64,000 nt of DNA. Source: Alphaproteobacteria bacterium. GTDB lineage: Bacteria; Pseudomonadota; Alphaproteobacteria; Ferrovibrionales; Ferrovibrionaceae. The notes under the pieces are model-generated. The model made no database searches, was not told where the DNA came from, and saw only the letters and a program-made list of their open reading frames with translations. Made by a program: the position numbers and the translations under genes. Positions within the stretch are counted from its first letter, which is position 1, and each line of letters begins with the position of its first letter. The stretch lies in the NCBI GenBank assembly GCA_018336035.1, contig JAGXRD010000043.1:1-64000 (forward strand), written 5' to 3'. Positions 50,218 to 57,829 of this stretch are shown here, piece by piece.

Positions 50218-51249
50218 ATGGGCAATCCCTTCGCCCCCCTGCCTGCGCCCGGTGCGCGGCCCTTTATTGTCGAGGTTCGGCGCGGCGCGCAAGTGGAAAG
50301 CCGGCATCCGGTGGTTGCCACCATCGTGGATGGCGACGGCAAGGTGCTGGCCTCCTGGGGCGATCCGCAGGACTGGATCTTCCCGCGCTCGTCCAACAAG
50401 GCGATCCAGGCCCTGCCGCTGGTGGAAAGCGGCGCCGCCGATGCCTTCTCCTTAAGCCAGAGCGAATTGTCGATGGCCTGTGCCAGCCATGGCGGCGAAA
50501 CCCGCCATACCGAAACCGCCGGCGCCTGGCTCGCGCGGATCGGGCGCAGCGCAGACGACCTGGAATGCGGCGCGCACTGGCCCTATCACGAAGAGACGGC
50601 GCGGCAGCTCGCGCGCGACGGCAAGGCGCCGACCAACCTGCACAACAACTGCTCGGGCAAGCATTCCGGCATGGTCTCGGTCGCCACGCATCTGGGCGAG
50701 GATGTGCGCGGCTATGTGAAGCCAGAGCATCCGGTGCAGCGCCGCGTGACGGCCGCCATCGAGGATGTCTGCCAGGTGAAGATTCCGGCGGGGCAGTTTG
50801 CCACCGATGGCTGCTCGATGCCGACCATGGCGATCCCGCTGCACAATCTGGCCTGGGGCTTTGCCCGTTTCATCACCGGTACGGGTCTGGCGCCGGAGCG
50901 CGCCAAGGCCGCGCAGCGCCTGGCCGCCGCCGTGGCCGCCGAGCCCTTCTATGTTGCAGGTACGGGGCGCTTTTGCACAGTCGTGATGCAGGCCGGTAAG
51001 GGGCGCTTCATCGCCAAGACCGGCGCGGAGGGCGTCTATACGGCGGCTTCGGCCGAACTGGGCGTTGGCATTGCGCTCAAGGTGCTGGATGGCACGGCGC
51101 GCGCGGCGCAGACCGCACTTGGTGGCCTGCTCGAACATCTCAAGCTGCTGGACGATGCAGGCCGCGAACAGATCCGCCCGCTGGTCGAGCAGCCGCTGAA
51201 TAACTGGCGCGGTATCAATGTCGGCAGCATCGGGTTGCCCGCTTTCTGA
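50218..51249 (+). CDS. Asparaginase (Asparaginase_II family, PF06089 type)
   Basis: The 343-residue cytoplasmic protein matches the rhizobial/Brucella-type asparaginase family: RSSNKAIQALPLVESGAAD, MACASHGGE, NCSGKHSGM and QFATDGCSMPTMAIPLHNLAWGFARF. It hydrolyses L-asparagine to aspartate and ammonia. It has no similarity to the bacterial type I/II classical asparaginases. AGGAG lies before ATG 50218. Its stop overlaps the next ATG by one base. Confidence 0.9.
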   Translation: MGNPFAPLPAPGARPFIVEVRRGAQVESRHPVVATIVDGDGKVLASWGDPQDWIFPRSSNKAIQALPLVESGAADAFSLSQSELSMACASHGGETRHTETAGAWLARIGRSADDLECGAHWPYHEETARQLARDGKAPTNLHNNCSGKHSGMVSVATHLGEDVRGYVKPEHPVQRRVTAAIEDVCQVKIPAGQFATDGCSMPTMAIPLHNLAWGFARFITGTGLAPERAKAAQRLAAAVAAEPFYVAGTGRFCTVVMQAGKGRFIAKTGAEGVYTAASAELGVGIALKVLDGTARAAQTALGGLLEHLKLLDDAGREQIRPLVEQPLNNWRGINVGSIGLPAF

Positions 51250-51704
51250 TGACCATCTCCATCGCCATCGAAAACCCCGACCAGCCGGATATCGTCGCGC
51301 TGCTGCAGGCGGCGGATGACTGGTATGCCACGCTCTATCCGGCCGAGAGCAACCACCTGCTGGATGTCTCGACCCTGCAGCAGCCCGACATAGCCTTCTT
51401 CGTCGCGCGCGAAAACGATGGCAGATTGCTCGGCTTCGGCGCCGTGGCCAATCGCGGCGACTATGCCGAGATCAAGCGCATGTATCTGGCGCCATCGGCG
51501 CGCGGGCGAAAGCTCGGTCGCCGCATCCTGGAGGCCCTGGAAGCGCATGCGGCAGAGCGCGGGCAGAGCTGCTTCCGGCTCGAAACCGGCATCCATCAGC
51601 CCGAAGCCATCGGGTTGTATCGCAGCCATGGCTATCGCGAGATTGGACCCTTCGGCAGCTATGGCCCGGATCCGCTCAGCCTGTTCATGGAAAAGCGGCT
51701 GTAA
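51249..51704 (+). CDS. GNAT-family N-acetyltransferase
   Basis: The 151-residue protein has the GNAT acetyl-CoA motif (MYLAPSARGRKLGRRILEALEAHA) and the late IGLYRSHGYREIGPFG segment. It starts inside the asparaginase stop (TGATG), which implies translational coupling. Substrate not known; many in this place act on amino acids or small amines. Confidence 0.87.
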   Translation: MTISIAIENPDQPDIVALLQAADDWYATLYPAESNHLLDVSTLQQPDIAFFVARENDGRLLGFGAVANRGDYAEIKRMYLAPSARGRKLGRRILEALEAHAAERGQSCFRLETGIHQPEAIGLYRSHGYREIGPFGSYGPDPLSLFMEKRL

Positions 51705-52517
51705 TCAGTCTTTCAGCGCCGCGGCCAGCGCGGCATCGGCGGCGGCGGCCTGGCGCACATCGCGTCCGGCATGCGGTGCCAGCCAGCGCGCCAGCGCCAG
51801 CAGCCAGGCCATGCGGCGACGCAGGCGGCGGATGCAGGTGCGCACCTCCGGCGTGGCCTGGCGCAACAGATCGGCCGCCAGCGCCGGCAGGCGCGGGTTG
51901 GTGGCATTGCGGTCGTAGCGCGTCAGCGAATAGACGAAGAGCAGCAGGTCGCGCGCCTGGCGTTCATGCAGGGTCATGCCGGGCAGCTGATGATCTTCGA
52001 GGTCCAGCAGGCCGGGCGCGTCGTTGCGCCAGCTGAAATTGCGGATCTGCGCGCCGCCATGCCACAGGCCGGCGCCATGCAGTCGGGCCAGCAGGGCGCC
52101 CGCAGTTGCGATCAGTCGCCAGCAGTCGTCCGGCGCGCGGTCGCGCAGCGAGTTGAGCTTGCTTTCCAGCGCCTCGCCGGCATCGCCCAGCACCAGCCAG
52201 TCCGGCGTGCAGGCGATCACCGGCGGCACCGGGAAGCCGGCAGCGGCCAGCTTGCGCAGGGCTTCGGCTTCATCCACTAGCCCCTGCGCACCGCCGCGAT
52301 TGCGCGCCGGCTGCAGCATCGGCAGGCCGAAGGCTATGGCGATCATCGTCTGCATCAGTACCGAGGAGCGCAGGCGGGGCGCCGCGACGGTTTTCACCCA
52401 GAGCCGTGCGCCGTTGTAATGCGCGGAGAAGACCCGGTTCGGTGCCGTACGATGCAGGCTGCGAATCAGGGCCTCCAACTCGGCATCGAGGCCGGGGAGA
52501 TCAGTCTGGGAGGTCAT
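51705..52517 (-). CDS. Protein-kinase-like protein (Kdo/WaaP-like) with altered catalytic loop
   Basis: The 270-residue protein resembles lipopolysaccharide/Bud32-like kinases: an N-lobe with RLWVKTV and a Glu helix (DEAEALRKLAAAGFPVPP), then GLWHGGAQIRNFSW at the catalytic loop and LLDLEDHQLPG at the magnesium loop. The usual catalytic motif is HGD-x4-N; here Asp is replaced by Gly (HGGAQIRN), while the metal DxED-like loop remains. This may be a pseudokinase or use another base. It overlaps the upstream FlgN-like gene by 4 nt. Confidence 0.7.
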   Translation of the reverse strand: MTSQTDLPGLDAELEALIRSLHRTAPNRVFSAHYNGARLWVKTVAAPRLRSSVLMQTMIAIAFGLPMLQPARNRGGAQGLVDEAEALRKLAAAGFPVPPVIACTPDWLVLGDAGEALESKLNSLRDRAPDDCWRLIATAGALLARLHGAGLWHGGAQIRNFSWRNDAPGLLDLEDHQLPGMTLHERQARDLLLFVYSLTRYDRNATNPRLPALAADLLRQATPEVRTCIRRLRRRMAWLLALARWLAPHAGRDVRQAAAADAALAAALKD

Positions 52518-52927
52518 ATGCGCGGTTTCAGCCTGCCATCGCGGCCATAGCCGACGGCGCTGGTCTGCCGCTGCCGCATCTGCTGGCGCAGCATGTCCAT
52601 CATCGCGGCGGCATGCAGCTGCTCGCCGGCGATCAGCTTGGCATTTTCCTGCAGGGCGGCCTCGCAGTCGGCGGCAACCTCCTGCCAGCGCTTGCGATCC
52701 GCGTCCTTGGCCTTGGCGCGCTGCGGCTCCAGCGCGGCCAGGCTTTGCTTGATGCAGTCGAAATACTCGCCCTTGCGCGCGGTCAGGGCCTCGAAACTGC
52801 CGCGCTCGCCCTTGCGCAGCGCCTCGGTCTCGGCGCGTACGATGGCGGTGAAGGCAAGTCCCAGCGCGATCAGCCCGGTGAAATCGCTGGCCGGACTGGC
52901 GGGCGGGAAGTCGGGTTCTGTCGTCAC
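52514..52927 (-). CDS. Small helical protein, FlgN-like
   Basis: The 137-residue protein is mostly helical, with a heptad-like pattern (KGERGSFEALTARKGEYFDCIKQS) and the ending YGRDGRLKPRI that resembles FlgN flagellar export chaperones. No flagellar gene is nearby, so the match is uncertain. It uses GTG at 52927, 10 nt after the CobW-type gene stop, and overlaps the kinase-like gene (ATGA). Confidence 0.45.
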   Translation of the reverse strand: MTTEPDFPPASPASDFTGLIALGLAFTAIVRAETEALRKGERGSFEALTARKGEYFDCIKQSLAALEPQRAKAKDADRKRWQEVAADCEAALQENAKLIAGEQLHAAAMMDMLRQQMRQRQTSAVGYGRDGRLKPRI

Positions 52928-52937
52928 GCCAGCCTGC

Positions 52938-54110
52938 TCATGCTTGCGGCGGTGCCGAAGGTTCGGCCTGCTGCAGCGCCGTCAGCGTCTGCTCGATCAC
53001 CTCGCGATTGAGGTCGCGGGTGATGAAAACGATGCGGCTCTGCCGGCTGTCATCAGGCCAGGCGGGAATGGTGGCCGGCGGATGGAACAGGTGCTGCACG
53101 CCGTGGATCACCACCGGGCGGTCGACGCCAGTGACATTCACCAGACCCTTCACGCGCAGCAGGTTGTCGCCGCGATAGGCTGCCAGCAGGTCGAGCCAGG
53201 TGGCGAGCGTGTTCCACTCGAACGGCTGGTCGAAGGTCAGGCAGAAAGAGGTGATCGACGCATCGTGACGATTGACGTCGAGCTTGCCTTCGGCGGTCTG
53301 GAAATGCTCGTGATCATGATGCTCATGGCCATGATCGTGGTGGTGATCATGGTCGTGATGATCGTGCCCATGGTCATACCCATGGTCATGTCCATGGTCA
53401 TGATCGTGATGATGATGGTCGCCGCCATAGGCTTCGGCACGCAGCCAGTTCTGCACATTGAAGCTCTTGGTCTTCGGATCGTAGAGCCCGGCGTTGAACA
53501 GCTGGTTCGGCGCGATGTCGCCGCCGATGGCGGTGAAGACCGGTGCCCCCGGATTGAGATGCTGCAGGCGATGGCGCAGCTGCTGTACCGATTTCTGCTC
53601 CGCCAGGTCCACCTTGGTCAGCACCAGGCGATCGGCCACCGCGGCCTGTTTGACGGCTTCAGTGTGATGGTCCAGCGTGCCGCTGCCGTTCACGGCATCC
53701 ACCAACGTCACCACGCTTTCCAGCCGGCAGCGCTCGGCCACCACTGGATCGCTCATCAGCGTGTGCAGCACGGGAGCAGGGTCGGCCAGGCCGGTGGTTT
53801 CGATCACCACGCGCTTGAACGGCTTGATCTCGCCGGCATCGCGTTTTGCCGTCAGGTCGCGGAAGGTATTCACCAGATCGCCGCGCACGGTGCAGCACAG
53901 GCAGCCCGAGCTGAGCAGGATGGTGTCTTCCTTGCTGGAGGCGATCAACGCGTGATCGAGTCCGATTTCGCCGAACTCGTTCACGATCACTGCCGTCTCG
54001 CCCATATCGGGATGACGCAGTAGGCGGTTGAGCAGCGTGCTCTTGCCGGCTCCGAGGAAGCCGGTGATAACGGAGACTGGTATACGGCGGTCGATCTGCT
54101 CAGACATCAT
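52938..54110 (-). CDS. CobW/COG0523-type GTPase with His-rich metal loop
   Basis: The 390-residue metallochaperone GTPase has the P-loop GFLGAGKST (17-25), the metal motif GCLCC (C70, C72, C73), ETTGLADP, the TKVD guanine motif, and a long linker of alternating His/Asp (about 229-270; HHHHDHDHGHDHGYDHGHD) before a C-terminal CobW domain. These proteins deliver Zn or Co to enzymes. The family is usually zinc-regulated, but no Zur-like site is clear here. AGGAG lies 5 nt before ATG 54110. It heads the FlgN-like and kinase-like genes. Confidence 0.93.
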   Translation of the reverse strand: MMSEQIDRRIPVSVITGFLGAGKSTLLNRLLRHPDMGETAVIVNEFGEIGLDHALIASSKEDTILLSSGCLCCTVRGDLVNTFRDLTAKRDAGEIKPFKRVVIETTGLADPAPVLHTLMSDPVVAERCRLESVVTLVDAVNGSGTLDHHTEAVKQAAVADRLVLTKVDLAEQKSVQQLRHRLQHLNPGAPVFTAIGGDIAPNQLFNAGLYDPKTKSFNVQNWLRAEAYGGDHHHHDHDHGHDHGYDHGHDHHDHDHHHDHGHEHHDHEHFQTAEGKLDVNRHDASITSFCLTFDQPFEWNTLATWLDLLAAYRGDNLLRVKGLVNVTGVDRPVVIHGVQHLFHPPATIPAWPDDSRQSRIVFITRDLNREVIEQTLTALQQAEPSAPPQA

Positions 54111-54178
54111 GCACTCCTGTCGAACAGCATATTTCGGGCAGCACCGGAGCGAAGTCCAGTGCGTTCAGCAAATGGCTG

Positions 54179-55456
54179 TTACAGCGTCCAGTATTTCAGG
54201 CCGGCCGGCAGCTTGCGGTCGCGCCACATGCCCTTCAGGTCGGCGACCAGACCGCCGGCTTTGACCAGGCGCGCCAGTTCGGCATCGGCGAAATTGCGAT
54301 AGGCGGCATGCGGGACCGCGCCCAGAACGGCGTCGAAGCCGGCCAGCTGGTCCAGCCGCGGCGCCAGCATCACGCCATATTCATGCTGCGCCTCGTTCGG
54401 ATCGGCCAGGGGGTCGTGAATGGTGACGCCATGGCCCAGCCGCTTCAGATGGCCGACCAGATCGGCGACCTTGGAATTGCGCAGGTCGGGCACGTCTTCC
54501 TTGAAAGTGAGGCCGAGCAGCAGCACGTTGCCGCCGGGTGCGATGCGCGCCGAAACGGCCTCGGCGACATAGGCGCTCATGCCATCGTTGATGGCGCGGC
54601 CCGACAGGATGATGCGCGCGTGATGGCCCAGTTCCTCGGCGCGATGCGCCAGATAATAGGGATCGACGCCGATGCAGTGGCCGCCGACCAGGCCAGGCTG
54701 GAATTTCAGGAAGTTCCACTTGGTGCCGGCCGCTTCCAGCACATCGTAGGTCGAGATGCCCAGCTTGCCGAAGATCATCGCGATTTCGTTGATGAAGGCG
54801 ATGTTGATGTCGCGCTGGGCGTTCTCGATCACCTTGGCGGCTTCGGCTGTCTTGATCGTCGGCGCCAGATGGATGCCGCCGGAGGTGATCTTGCCGTAGA
54901 TGCCGGCCAGCGTGGCGGCAACTTCGGGCGTCTGTCCGGCCACCACCTTGGTGATTTTGTCGACCGTGTGGACCTTGTCGCCGGGATTGATGCGCTCGGG
55001 CGAATAGCCGAGGAAGAAATCCTTGCCGCAGGTCAGGCCCGACAGCTGCTCCAGCAGCGGGCCGCAGATGTCTTCCGTCACACCGGGATAGACGGTGCTT
55101 TCGTACACGACGATGGTACCCGGTGCAGCTTTCGCCTTCAGGGCCTGGCCGACCGTGCGCGAGGCCGAGCGGACCGGGCCGAGATCGGGCACATTCTTGT
55201 CGTCGACCGGCGTCGGTACGGTGACGATATAGATGGCATGGCCAGGCAGGTCGGTCGCCTCGGCGCTCAGCCGCAGGCTGGAGCTGCGCAGGGTTTCCGG
55301 TTCGATTTCCCGCGTCCGGTCCTCGCCGCGGCCCAGTTCGTCCACCCGGCTGCGGTCGATATCGAAGCCCAGAACCGGGAAATGTCGGGCCAGGGCAACA
55401 GCCAGCGGCAGGCCGACATAGCCAAGACCGATGACGACAATAGACGGGGTGGGCAT
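54179..55456 (-). CDS. Nucleotide-sugar 6-dehydrogenase (UDP-GlcNAc/UDP-GlcNAcA type, TviB/WbpA-like)
   Basis: The 425-residue enzyme is of the UDP-sugar 6-dehydrogenase type. It has the NAD motif VIGLGYVGLPLAVAL, the YESTVYPG substrate segment, GYSPERINPGD, and the catalytic cysteine in GGHCIGVDPYYL. The GYSPERINPGD pattern is typical of TviB/WbpA, which make UDP-GalNAcA or UDP-GlcNAcA. The start at MPTPSIVVIG (55456) is favoured over an upstream codon at 55546. It is divergent from the glycosyltransferase genes (166 nt) and probably supplies an acidic sugar to the same polysaccharide. Confidence 0.9.
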   Translation of the reverse strand: MPTPSIVVIGLGYVGLPLAVALARHFPVLGFDIDRSRVDELGRGEDRTREIEPETLRSSSLRLSAEATDLPGHAIYIVTVPTPVDDKNVPDLGPVRSASRTVGQALKAKAAPGTIVVYESTVYPGVTEDICGPLLEQLSGLTCGKDFFLGYSPERINPGDKVHTVDKITKVVAGQTPEVAATLAGIYGKITSGGIHLAPTIKTAEAAKVIENAQRDINIAFINEIAMIFGKLGISTYDVLEAAGTKWNFLKFQPGLVGGHCIGVDPYYLAHRAEELGHHARIILSGRAINDGMSAYVAEAVSARIAPGGNVLLLGLTFKEDVPDLRNSKVADLVGHLKRLGHGVTIHDPLADPNEAQHEYGVMLAPRLDQLAGFDAVLGAVPHAAYRNFADAELARLVKAGGLVADLKGMWRDRKLPAGLKYWTL

Positions 55457-55622
55457 GGGCTGGGACAAAGGCGGGTCTTTCGCTTGAAACTGCCAGTAGG
55501 GGGTAGCCGCCCGGCCCGCAACTGTCAATAAAGCCGGGACATCCACCCGCCGGGGCTGGCGTTACGGGTCTGAGGCGAATCAGTCACTTGACCCGCCCCC
55601 CGGCAGCCGGTAGAGCGCGATC

Positions 55623-56804
55623 ATGGCCCGCCGGTTGCTGATCGTCGTCCAGGAAGCCCTGTTTTTCACAACCCACCGGCTGCCAGTCGGCCTGGCAATG
55701 CAGAAGCGTGGCTGGGCCGTCCATGTGGCGGCACCGGAAGACCCGGCCATCGCCGCCCGCCTGGCGGCCCAGGGTTTCATCTTCCATCCGATTCCCCTGA
55801 CCCGCAGCCGGCAGAATCCGCTCGCCGAACTTCGGCTGCTACTCGTGCTGATCGGCCTGTATCTGAAGCTGCGGCCCGACCTGCTGCACCTGGTCTCGAT
55901 CAAGCCGGTGGTCTGGGGCGGGATCGCGGCGCGGCTGTTGCGCCTGCCGGCCGTGATCCATGCCATCACCGGACTGGGCTACATCTTCATCCAGGCCGAG
56001 GATCGTGCCGACAGGAAGACCGGCCTGCTGCGCGGACTGGTCGCGTGGCTGTATCGCCAGGCGCTAGGCTATGATCGCAGCATGGCGATTTTCCAGAACC
56101 CGGACGATCTTGCGGTTTTCGAGGCACGTGGCATGGTCCCGCCCAATACCGAGGGAAATCGTTGGGTGATGATCAAGGGCTGCGGCGTCGACATGCAGGC
56201 GTTTGCCGCGCAGCCCGAGCCGGTGATCGATGACGCCAATGCACCCGTGGTAATGTTCCCGGCGCGCCTGCTGGGCGACAAGGGGGTGCGTGAATTCGTT
56301 GCCGCGGCTGAGCAGTTGCGTGCGGAAGGTGTCCGGGCGCGCTTCGTCCTCGTCGGTCGTCGCGATCCCGACAACAAGACCGATATCGGCGAAGCGGTGC
56401 TGCAGGGCTGGATCGAGAGTGGCGTCGTGGAGTATTGGGGCTTCTCGCAGGATATGCCGGCGATGCTGGCGCGCGCGAATCTCATTGTCATGCCGTCGTA
56501 TCGCGAAGGCCTGCCGCGCGGCCTGATCGAGGCTGCCGCCATCGGCCGGGCCATTGTCACCACCGATGCGCCGGGTTGCCGCGAAGTGGTGCGGCATGCG
56601 GAAAACGGCCTGTTGGTGCCGGTCGGCGACGGAAAGGCGACAGCCGATGCAATCCGCCGTCTGCTGCAGGATCCGATGTTGCGGCAGCGACTGGCGGCGC
56701 GCAGCCGCGCGATTGCGGTCAGCGAATTCTCCGTCGAGCATTTCGTCGAGGCCAGCCTGGCGGCCTATGACCGCGTGCTGCGTCTGCAGGGAGCCGGGTT
56801 GTGA
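55623..56804 (+). CDS. Glycosyltransferase, GT4 family
   Basis: The 393-residue GT-B glycosyltransferase has the family pattern VVMFPARLLGDKGVREFVAA, MPSYREGLPRGLIEAAAIGRAIVTTDAPGCREVV, in which the EGLPRGLIEA segment binds the nucleotide sugar. The N-terminal half ends with VIHAITGLGYIF and NPDDLAVF. It probably transfers a sugar in O-antigen or exopolysaccharide assembly. Its last bases overlap the next gene by 4 nt. Confidence 0.93.
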   Translation: MARRLLIVVQEALFFTTHRLPVGLAMQKRGWAVHVAAPEDPAIAARLAAQGFIFHPIPLTRSRQNPLAELRLLLVLIGLYLKLRPDLLHLVSIKPVVWGGIAARLLRLPAVIHAITGLGYIFIQAEDRADRKTGLLRGLVAWLYRQALGYDRSMAIFQNPDDLAVFEARGMVPPNTEGNRWVMIKGCGVDMQAFAAQPEPVIDDANAPVVMFPARLLGDKGVREFVAAAEQLRAEGVRARFVLVGRRDPDNKTDIGEAVLQGWIESGVVEYWGFSQDMPAMLARANLIVMPSYREGLPRGLIEAAAIGRAIVTTDAPGCREVVRHAENGLLVPVGDGKATADAIRRLLQDPMLRQRLAARSRAIAVSEFSVEHFVEASLAAYDRVLRLQGAGL

Positions 56805-57820
56805 GCGATTCTGCAAACAGCTGGCTGATCGACGTGGCGCTGGCCATCGGCACCGGGCTGTTCGTGTATCTGCTGCTGAAGCCGCTGATCGCCTGGCTGC
56901 AACGTCGCGCGATTATGGATATCCCTAATGATCGCTCCAGCCATGTCGAGCTTACGCCGCGCGGCGGCGGTATTGCGACCACGGCCGGCATGCTGCTGGG
57001 TCTGGTCGCCTGGATGGGGCTGCAGTCCGAACCGGTCATGGCACTGGTGGTGCTCGGGATGGCGGTGCTGGCTCTGGTGTCGTGGCTGGATGATCGCAAC
57101 GGTGGCCTGCCGGTCGGCATCCGCCTTGGTGTGCAGGCCATCAGCGTCGGTGTCGTCATTGCGATGCTGCCGCTGGAGGCGACCGTCACGCAGGGGCACG
57201 TGCCGGTCTGGCTCGAGCGCATCGTGTTGTGGTTTGCCTGGATGTGGTTCACCAACCTGTTCAACTTCATGGACGGGATCAACGGCATCACCGGTGTCGA
57301 AATGGTGACGGTCGGCGCCGGCTTCGCGTTGATCGGCGTCCTCTCGCCGGAGAGCGATGCGGTCGCGCCCGGGCTGATCGTGGCGGCGGCGGCTTTGGGC
57401 TTCCTGCCGTGGAACTGGGGCAAGGCGAAGGTCTTCCTGGGGGATGTCGGCAGCGTCCCGGCCGGCTATCTGCTTGGTGGCTTGCTGCTGGCACTGGCAC
57501 TCTCGGGCCATTGGGCCGCCGCGCTGATCCTGCCGATGTATTGCTGGGTCGATGCCACGTTCACGCTGCTGCGCCGGGGCTTGCGCGGCGAAAAGGTCTG
57601 GCAGGCGCATCGCAGCCATTTCTATCAGCAGGGCGCGCGCAAGCTGGGCAGTCATGCGGCCGTAGCAGTGCGGATTGCAGGGCTGAACCTGATGCTGGTC
57701 GTTCTGGCTGCCGCCAGCACCCAGGGCTGGCAGATCGCGGTCGGCGCCATCGTGATCGCCCTGGCGGCCACAATCGCCCTGTGCAGGCATTTCGCGGAAC
57801 CGGCACAACCGCTAGGATAA
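56801..57820 (+). CDS. Glycosyltransferase family 4 undecaprenyl-phosphate sugar-1-phosphate transferase (WecA/WbpL-like)
   Basis: The 339-residue membrane protein has about 11 helices and the MraY/WecA signatures: PNDRSSHVELTPRGGGI, the aspartate loop LVSWLDDR, the metal motif NLFNFMDGINGI, VFLGDVGSVPAGYLLG and AHRSHFYQ. It should link a UDP-HexNAc phosphate to undecaprenyl phosphate, the first step of O-antigen assembly. The start is GTG within the previous stop (GTGA). Confidence 0.92.
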   Translation: MSDSANSWLIDVALAIGTGLFVYLLLKPLIAWLQRRAIMDIPNDRSSHVELTPRGGGIATTAGMLLGLVAWMGLQSEPVMALVVLGMAVLALVSWLDDRNGGLPVGIRLGVQAISVGVVIAMLPLEATVTQGHVPVWLERIVLWFAWMWFTNLFNFMDGINGITGVEMVTVGAGFALIGVLSPESDAVAPGLIVAAAALGFLPWNWGKAKVFLGDVGSVPAGYLLGGLLLALALSGHWAAALILPMYCWVDATFTLLRRGLRGEKVWQAHRSHFYQQGARKLGSHAAVAVRIAGLNLMLVVLAAASTQGWQIAVGAIVIALAATIALCRHFAEPAQPLG

Positions 57821-57829
57821 GCGCCGCCC

